The notes under the pieces were generated by a model. It ran no database searches. It had not been told where the DNA came from and saw nothing but the letters and a program-made list of their open reading frames with translations. The translations under genes were made by a program, and so were the position numbers. A stretch of 37,203 nucleotides of DNA from Sphingomonadales bacterium (lineage in GTDB: Bacteria > Pseudomonadota > Alphaproteobacteria > Sphingomonadales > Sphingomonadaceae): the NCBI GenBank assembly GCA_020200315.1, contig JAIVIZ010000086.1, positions 1 to 37,203 on the forward strand. The letters are read 5' to 3'. Of this stretch, positions 33,477 to 37,203 are shown in pieces (position 1 is the first letter of the stretch; every line of letters starts with the position of its first letter).

Positions 33477-34760
33477 TCAACCAGCGCTTCGCCGCTCGAT
33501 CGTCGCTCCGACCGCCGATAATTTCTCTTCGAGCCGCTCATAGCCGCGGTCGAGGTGATAGACGCGCAGGACTTCGGTCTCCCCCTCGGCCGCCAGCCCG
33601 GCCAGCACCAGGCTCATCGACGCGCGCAGATCCGTCGCCATCACGTTCGCGCCGGTCAGCCCGCCGACCCCGTGGACGATCGCCGAACGCCCGCGTACGT
33701 CGATGGTGGCGCCCATCCGGCGCAGCTCGGGGACGTGCATGTAGCGGTTCTCGAAGATCGTTTCCTCAAGGAAACTCTCGCCTTGGGCGACGCACAGCAT
33801 GGCCATGACCTGCGCCTGCATGTCGGTCGGAAAACCGGGATAGGGCGCGGTCGAGATCGCCAGCGGTTTCAGGGGGCCATCCGCGCTGACTTTCATCCCG
33901 CGGTCGTGGAATTCGACCATCAGCCCGGCGGCGGCGAGAGCATTGGTGATCGCCAGCATGTCGTGCGGCCGCGCGCCGATGAGATCGATCGACCCGCCGG
34001 TGATCCCGGCGGCGCAGGCATAGCTTCCCGCTTCGATCCGGTCCGGCATCACCTCATAGGTGCAGCCGTTGAGCCCCTCGACGCCGTCGATGATGAGGTG
34101 CGACGAGCCGATCCCTTCGATCCTGCCGCCCATCGCGACCAGGAGATTGCATAGGTCGACGATCTCCGGCTCGCGCGCGGCGTTGAATAATTGCGTTCGG
34201 CCCGTCGCGAGGACCGCCGCCATCAGTGCATTCTCGGTCGCGCCGACCGAGACCATCGGGAAGCTGTAGTCACCGCCCGACAGCCTGCCTTTTGGCGCGA
34301 CCGCCTTCACATAGCCGGCGGCAAGCTCGATCTCGGCACCCATCGCCTCGAGTGCGCGCAGGTGAAGGTCGATCGGCCGGTCGCCGATCGCACAGCCGCC
34401 GGGCAGCGACACGGTCGCTTCGCCCGCCCGCGCCAGCATCGGGCCGAGCACGACGATCGAGGCGCGCATCTTGCGCACCATGTCATAAGGCGCGACGGTG
34501 GACGCGATTTCCGCCGCCTGCAGCGTCATCCGTCGGCCGACCTCGCCCTTGCGGACGCCCTCGATCTTGGTCGACACGCCGAGCCCGTTGAGCAGGTGCG
34601 AAAAAGTGTCGACGTCGGCCAGCCGCGGCAGATTGGTCAGGGTCAGCGGACCGTCGGTCAGCAGCGCGCAGGGGAGGAGGGTGAGCGCCGCGTTCTTCGC
34701 ACCCGAAATCGGGATCGCTCCTTCGAGCCGCTTCCCGCCGACGATATGAATGGAGTCCAT
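33477..34760 (-). CDS. murA: UDP-N-acetylglucosamine 1-carboxyvinyltransferase
   Basis: This 427-residue enzyme transfers enolpyruvate from PEP to UDP-GlcNAc, the first committed step of peptidoglycan synthesis. K22 and N23 are in GAKNAALT, the active-site cysteine C123 is in [11 protein letters not shown] (the fosfomycin target position), and [10 protein letters not shown] and [11 protein letters not shown] are typical of the second half. The length is the family norm. The start MDSIHIVGG is a standard MurA N-terminus. The gene lies between the family D repeat (upstream) and the GNAT-like gene (downstream). Confidence 0.97.
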   Translation of the reverse strand: MDSIHIVGGKRLEGAIPISGAKNAALTLLPCALLTDGPLTLTNLPRLADVDTFSHLLNGLGVSTKIEGVRKGEVGRRMTLQAAEIASTVAPYDMVRKMRASIVVLGPMLARAGEATVSLPGGCAIGDRPIDLHLRALEAMGAEIELAAGYVKAVAPKGRLSGGDYSFPMVSVGATENALMAAVLATGRTQLFNAAREPEIVDLCNLLVAMGGRIEGIGSSHLIIDGVEGLNGCTYEVMPDRIEAGSYACAAGITGGSIDLIGARPHDMLAITNALAAAGLMVEFHDRGMKVSADGPLKPLAISTAPYPGFPTDMQAQVMAMLCVAQGESFLEETIFENRYMHVPELRRMGATIDVRGRSAIVHGVGGLTGANVMATDLRASMSLVLAGLAAEGETEVLRVYHLDRGYERLEEKLSAVGATIERRSAG

Positions 34761-34792
34761 GAACGGCCCTTAGCGAGGCGGGGAGCGCTGAC

Positions 34793-34905
34793 AATCCTCC
34801 CCGGAACGGGGAGGTGGCAGCGCGAAGCGCTGACGGAGGGGGCCCGTAACCCAAAACCGGCTCATGCCGAGGGCCCCTCCACCCCTCCCCGTTTCGGGGA
34901 GGATT
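34793..34905. repeat. Palindromic intergenic repeat, family D
   Basis: The element starts AATCCTCCCCGGAACGGGG and ends CCCCGTTTCGGGGAGGATT. Each end forms its own small hairpin and the two ends are mutual inverted repeats. It lies between clpS and murA and touches the TAA of clpS. Only one copy is in this window. Confidence 0.85.
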
Positions 34906-35269
34906 AGGCCTTCTCCAGCGTGCATTGCAGCGGATGCTGGTTCTCGCGGGCGAAGTCGATCACCTGCGCGATCTTGGTTTCGGCGACCTCATAGGTGAAG
35001 ACGCCGCACACCCCGACGCCCTGCTGGTGAACCTGGAGCATCACCCGCGTCGCATCCTCGATTCCCATCGAGAAGAAACGCTGCAGGCAGAGCACGACGA
35101 ACTCCATCGGCGTGTAATCGTCGTTGAGCATCAGCACTTTATAATTGCTCGGTTTCTTGGTGCGCGGCCGGGTGCGGGTGACGACTCCGGTCTCGCCTTC
35201 CTCGCGCCCGCCGCCGCCGCCAACGCGGACGTCGTCATCGCCGTCGTGTCCGGGCTTGTCGCCTGCCAT
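34904..35269 (-). CDS. clpS: ATP-dependent Clp protease adaptor ClpS
   Basis: This 121-residue N-end-rule adaptor presents substrates to ClpAP. The N-terminus is acidic and glycine-rich and is followed by [29 protein letters not shown], where [10 protein letters not shown] is the conserved N-degron pocket. [23 protein letters not shown] and [12 protein letters not shown] follow. The start MAGDKPGHD is chosen by similarity to sphingomonad ClpS proteins; three more ATGs lie upstream in frame (35287, 35293, 35344). No clpA follows. A palindromic repeat begins at the stop codon. Confidence 0.94.
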   Translation of the reverse strand: MAGDKPGHDGDDDVRVGGGGGREEGETGVVTRTRPRTKKPSNYKVLMLNDDYTPMEFVVLCLQRFFSMGIEDATRVMLQVHQQGVGVCGVFTYEVAETKIAQVIDFARENQHPLQCTLEKA

Positions 35270-35342
35270 GCTGATCAACTGCCTCATATGCATTTCGCGA
35301 ATATGGCAATGCACCATGTCCCCGCAAGGTGCCGCGACGGCC

Positions 35343-35377
35343 AAAAGAAAGCGGCCGCCCCGGGGAGGGACGGCCGC
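35343..35377 (-). terminator. Rho-independent terminator of the phasin gene
   Basis: On the minus strand GCGGCCG (35371-35377) pairs with CGGCCGC (35351-35357) around a GC-rich loop and is followed by TTTCTTTT (35343-35350). It lies about 30 bases after the phasin stop and before clpS. Confidence 0.85.
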
Positions 35378-35404
35378 CTGACTGCCTTTCCGGGGAGAGG
35401 AGGG

Positions 35405-36202
35405 TTAGGCAGTCAGTTCGCTGAACGCCTCGGCGTTGACGCTGGCGCGGTTCGACAGCGGCTGGATCGCCTCGCCGGTCAGTTTGACCAGCTGCTCGGT
35501 GAACTTGGAGCCCTCGGCGACGAAGCGGTCGAACGAGGAGCGGACCAGCTCCGAGTGAAGCTGGAAGAACTCGGTCGGCGACTTCGCCTCGGCGAGCGTC
35601 TTCACCGCGGCCGAAGCCTGCTCGACGCCGCCACGGGTCGAGGCGGCCACGTCCTGGCCAAGGTCACGCGCGCCGGCGAAGGCGATGCGGCTCGATTCGA
35701 CGACGGCTTCGACGTTGGCCTTGGCGGCTTCGGTCAGCTGCTCGGCGAAGACGCGGCCCTTGCGCACCGCGTCCTGGCTCTTTTCGCCGGCGTCGGCGAA
35801 CAGCGACTGAAACTTGTCGGCGCCCGGAACGGCGTTGAAGCCGGCGAACACATTCGGAAATTCATTGGTCATGATCGGAAGTCCTTTGAATTGAAACGCC
35901 GTCGCGGCTGCGGCGGGCTTGCGATGATACTGGCGGCGCACCGACGCATCGGCCGCCTTCGTGTTGCGTTTGCGTGCCGGATGCGCGGCGGAAGCAGCAA
36001 CAGACTTCACGCGGGGCTTGTACGTGCGCTTCGGGGTGGCTGCGGCCCGCGCCATACCGGCCGCCTTCGTGGCGCTCTTCTCCGCTTTCCGGGCGGATTT
36101 CTCGACCGCGCGGGCAACGACGGCAGCCGCCTCGCTTGGGGCGGCCACGGCGTCGACCGTAGCATCGATTGCGCGCCCGACATTGTTGCTTGCTTCACTC
36201 AT
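35405..36202 (-). CDS. phaP: Phasin-family protein with basic N-terminal extension
   Basis: This 265-residue protein starts at ATG 36202 with a perfect ribosome site AAGGAG eight bases upstream. Residues 1-45 are Ala- and Glu-rich; residues 46-110 are rich in Lys, Arg and Ala (KSARKAEKSATKAAG, PKRTYKPRVKS), like histone H1-type or PhaF tails. A phasin domain follows from about residue 111, starting MTNEFPNVFAGFNAV, with amphipathic helices and terms such as EKSQDAVRKGRVFAEQL and LHSELVRSSFDRFVAEGS. Phasins coat polyhydroxyalkanoate granules; the basic part may tether them to DNA. The internal ATG at 35872 (MTNEF) has its own AAAGGA, so a 155-residue short form is possible. Two PhaR-like sites lie upstream. 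Confidence 0.88.
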   Translation of the reverse strand: MSEASNNVGRAIDATVDAVAAPSEAAAVVARAVEKSARKAEKSATKAAGMARAAATPKRTYKPRVKSVAASAAHPARKRNTKAADASVRRQYHRKPAAAATAFQFKGLPIMTNEFPNVFAGFNAVPGADKFQSLFADAGEKSQDAVRKGRVFAEQLTEAAKANVEAVVESSRIAFAGARDLGQDVAASTRGGVEQASAAVKTLAEAKSPTEFFQLHSELVRSSFDRFVAEGSKFTEQLVKLTGEAIQPLSNRASVNAEAFSELTA

Positions 36203-36214
36203 GCTGAATCTCCT

Positions 36215-36229
36215 TGCTGCAGTGCACAA
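36215..36229 (-). promoter_or_regulatory. PhaR-like operator upstream of the phasin gene, proximal
   Basis: On the minus strand this reads TTGTGCACTGCAGCA. It starts at the edge of the ribosome site, so a bound repressor would block early transcription. It is the inverted partner of 36261-36275. PHA repressors of the PhaR family recognise sites like TTGTGCACTGCA in other alphaproteobacteria. Confidence 0.6.
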
Positions 36230-36260
36230 TAAGCGACTCATCGCGAGATTTCAAGAGAAA

Positions 36261-36275
36261 TTGTGCAGTGCAGCA
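36261..36275 (+). promoter_or_regulatory. PhaR-like operator upstream of the phasin gene, distal
   Basis: TTGTGCAGTGCAGCA matches the proximal site at 14 of 15 positions in the opposite orientation, 46 bases away centre to centre. The phasin promoter probably lies between the two. gmk, on the other strand, begins 43 bases beyond. Confidence 0.6.
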
Positions 36276-36317
36276 TCACCGGCTTGACGGGCTTCCTGAC
36301 GCACGCCAACAGCGTGC

Positions 36318-36974
36318 ATGGACCTTGACCAACGCCAGACGATCGGGCGCAAGCGGCGCGGCCTGCTGATCGTGCTGTCCTCGCCCTCAGGCGCGGGGAA
36401 ATCGACCATCAGCCGGATGCTGCTGGATGCCGACGATCAGATCAGCATGTCGGTCAGCGCGACCACCCGCCCGATCCGCCCGGGCGAAATCGAGGGGCGC
36501 GACTATCATTTCGTCGACGACGCGGAGTTCGACCGGCTGATCGCGGACGACAGTTTCGCCGAATGGGCGCACGTCTTCGACCATCGCTATGGAACGCCCA
36601 AGGAGCCGATCAAGGCCGCGCTGCGCAGCGGGCGCGACGTGCTGTTCGATGTCGACTGGCAGGGCGCGGAGCAGCTCAGCGTCGGCCTTGGCGAGGAACT
36701 CGTCACCATCTTCATCCTGCCGCCGTCGATGAAGGAGCTGGAGCGGCGACTCCGCGCCCGCGCAACCGATACCGAAGCGGTGATCGCGGGGCGGATGAAC
36801 CGCGCCGCCGGCGAGATCGGCCACTGGGCCGAATATGATTATGTGCTGATCAACGAAGACACCGACAAATGCCTCGCGGAAGTGCGCGCGATCGTCGCCG
36901 GGCAGCGCCTGCTGCGTCGCCGGCAGCTCGGCCTCGTCCAGTTTGTCCGCGATCTCGTCTCGCAGTCGGGCTAG
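36318..36974 (+). CDS. gmk: Guanylate kinase
   Basis: This 218-residue enzyme phosphorylates GMP to GDP. The P-loop SSPSGAGKST is at residues 21-30. The GMP-binding region reads SVSATTRPIRPGEIEGRDYHF, split by helix, and then GTPKEPI. The lid ELERRLRARATDTEAVIAGRM and the C-terminal YDYVLINEDTDKC are typical. It starts with ATG in GCATGGACC without a strong ribosome site, but alternatives would cut into the N-terminal strand. Its TAG overlaps the stop of the converging ATP12 gene (CTAG at 36971-36974). It is divergent from the phasin gene. Confidence 0.95.
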   Translation: MDLDQRQTIGRKRRGLLIVLSSPSGAGKSTISRMLLDADDQISMSVSATTRPIRPGEIEGRDYHFVDDAEFDRLIADDSFAEWAHVFDHRYGTPKEPIKAALRSGRDVLFDVDWQGAEQLSVGLGEELVTIFILPPSMKELERRLRARATDTEAVIAGRMNRAAGEIGHWAEYDYVLINEDTDKCLAEVRAIVAGQRLLRRRQLGLVQFVRDLVSQSG

Positions 36975-37203
36975 TCCCCAACGCTCACGAGATCGAGAAA
37001 GCGCTTCGCGGCGACAAAGTCCCGCTTGCGGTTGGCAAGCGCCAGCTCCGCGTCGGCATCCGCTCCCCACTGCTCGGCCTGCCACTGCTCGTCGAGACCG
37101 ACGGCGTTCCACGCCTCCTCGACGCTCACGGCGTCTTCGTGCAGCGCGAGCGCGACGATCAACGATCCGCCGATGGTCACCAGCGGCGACAGCCCGGCAA
37201 GGC
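36971..37203 (-). CDS. ATP12-family F1-ATPase assembly chaperone, C-terminal part
   Basis: The frame is open at the window edge and ends in TAG. About 76 residues are visible, ending LAGLSPLVTIGGSLIVALAL, then SVEEAWNAVGLDEQWQAEQWGADADAE and a terminal RDFVAAKRFLDLV. The pattern LDE-x-WQ-x-E-x-WG-x-DAEA is the ATP12 hallmark. ATP12 helps assemble the F1 alpha subunit in mitochondria and alphaproteobacteria. The N-terminal part is outside the window. It shares its stop with gmk. Confidence 0.88.
   Translation of the reverse strand, partial: LAGLSPLVTIGGSLIVALALHEDAVSVEEAWNAVGLDEQWQAEQWGADADAELALANRKRDFVAAKRFLDLVSVGD

Overview
The window reads as chromosomal DNA of a high-GC alphaproteobacterium of the order Sphingomonadales. 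The evidence is a sphingolipid-type serine palmitoyltransferase, a SciP (DUF1153) cell-cycle regulator, a phasin with PhaR-like operators, EcfG-type general-stress promoters, and several families of short palindromic intergenic repeats. Genes are densely packed, often with 1-4 base start/stop overlaps. There is no rRNA, tRNA, CRISPR array, prophage or intact insertion sequence that I could recognise, so this is core chromosome with scattered accessory traits.

Layout. (1) 1-5 kb: the C-terminal part of serine palmitoyltransferase, a CHASE3-type hybrid histidine kinase, then a converging minus-strand operon of a secreted DUF2141 protein, a diacylglycerol/sphingosine-kinase-family lipid kinase and a TAM41-like nucleotidyltransferase. 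This could be a lipid head-group pathway. (2) 5-7.8 kb: lptF-lptG (LPS export permeases), then a small hydrophilic protein behind an excellent EcfG-type promoter. (3) 7.8-16.2 kb, minus strand: exonuclease III, a fatty acid desaturase, a GNAT fusion protein coupled to a DUF445 membrane protein, and an RND efflux pump with its adaptor. (4) 16.4-18.6 kb: a GlsB/YeaQ membrane protein, a SIMPL-domain protein, a second GlsB/YeaQ gene broken by an in-frame amber codon, sciP, and a doubtful small ORF. (5) 18.6-25.5 kb: mnmA-PhzF-like, a converging pdxH-cation diffusion facilitator pair, a J-domain co-chaperone, a YihY/BrkB protein, fabI, and a small protein that looks like a ribbon-helix-helix plus RAMA-type modified-DNA reader. 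(6) 25.5-29.6 kb, minus strand: purA and the serine pathway genes serC and serA. serA has lost about 80 codons near its N-terminus and is frameshifted; serC ends inside a palindromic repeat. (7) 29.9-32.2 kb: M23 peptidase, an A-type Fe-S carrier, a second exonuclease III. (8) 32.3-36.2 kb, minus strand: a large GNAT-like protein, murA, clpS and the phasin. (9) 36.3 kb to the end: gmk and the C-terminus of an ATP12-family chaperone.

The strongest leads are the kinase/TAM41-like/DUF2141 operon beside the sphingolipid gene, the RHH-RAMA protein with symmetric sites upstream, the damaged serA, the amber-interrupted GlsB gene with a stress promoter, the three shared PhaR-like operators, and the repeat-derived tail of serC. 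All product calls are from reading motifs by eye; no database search was run.
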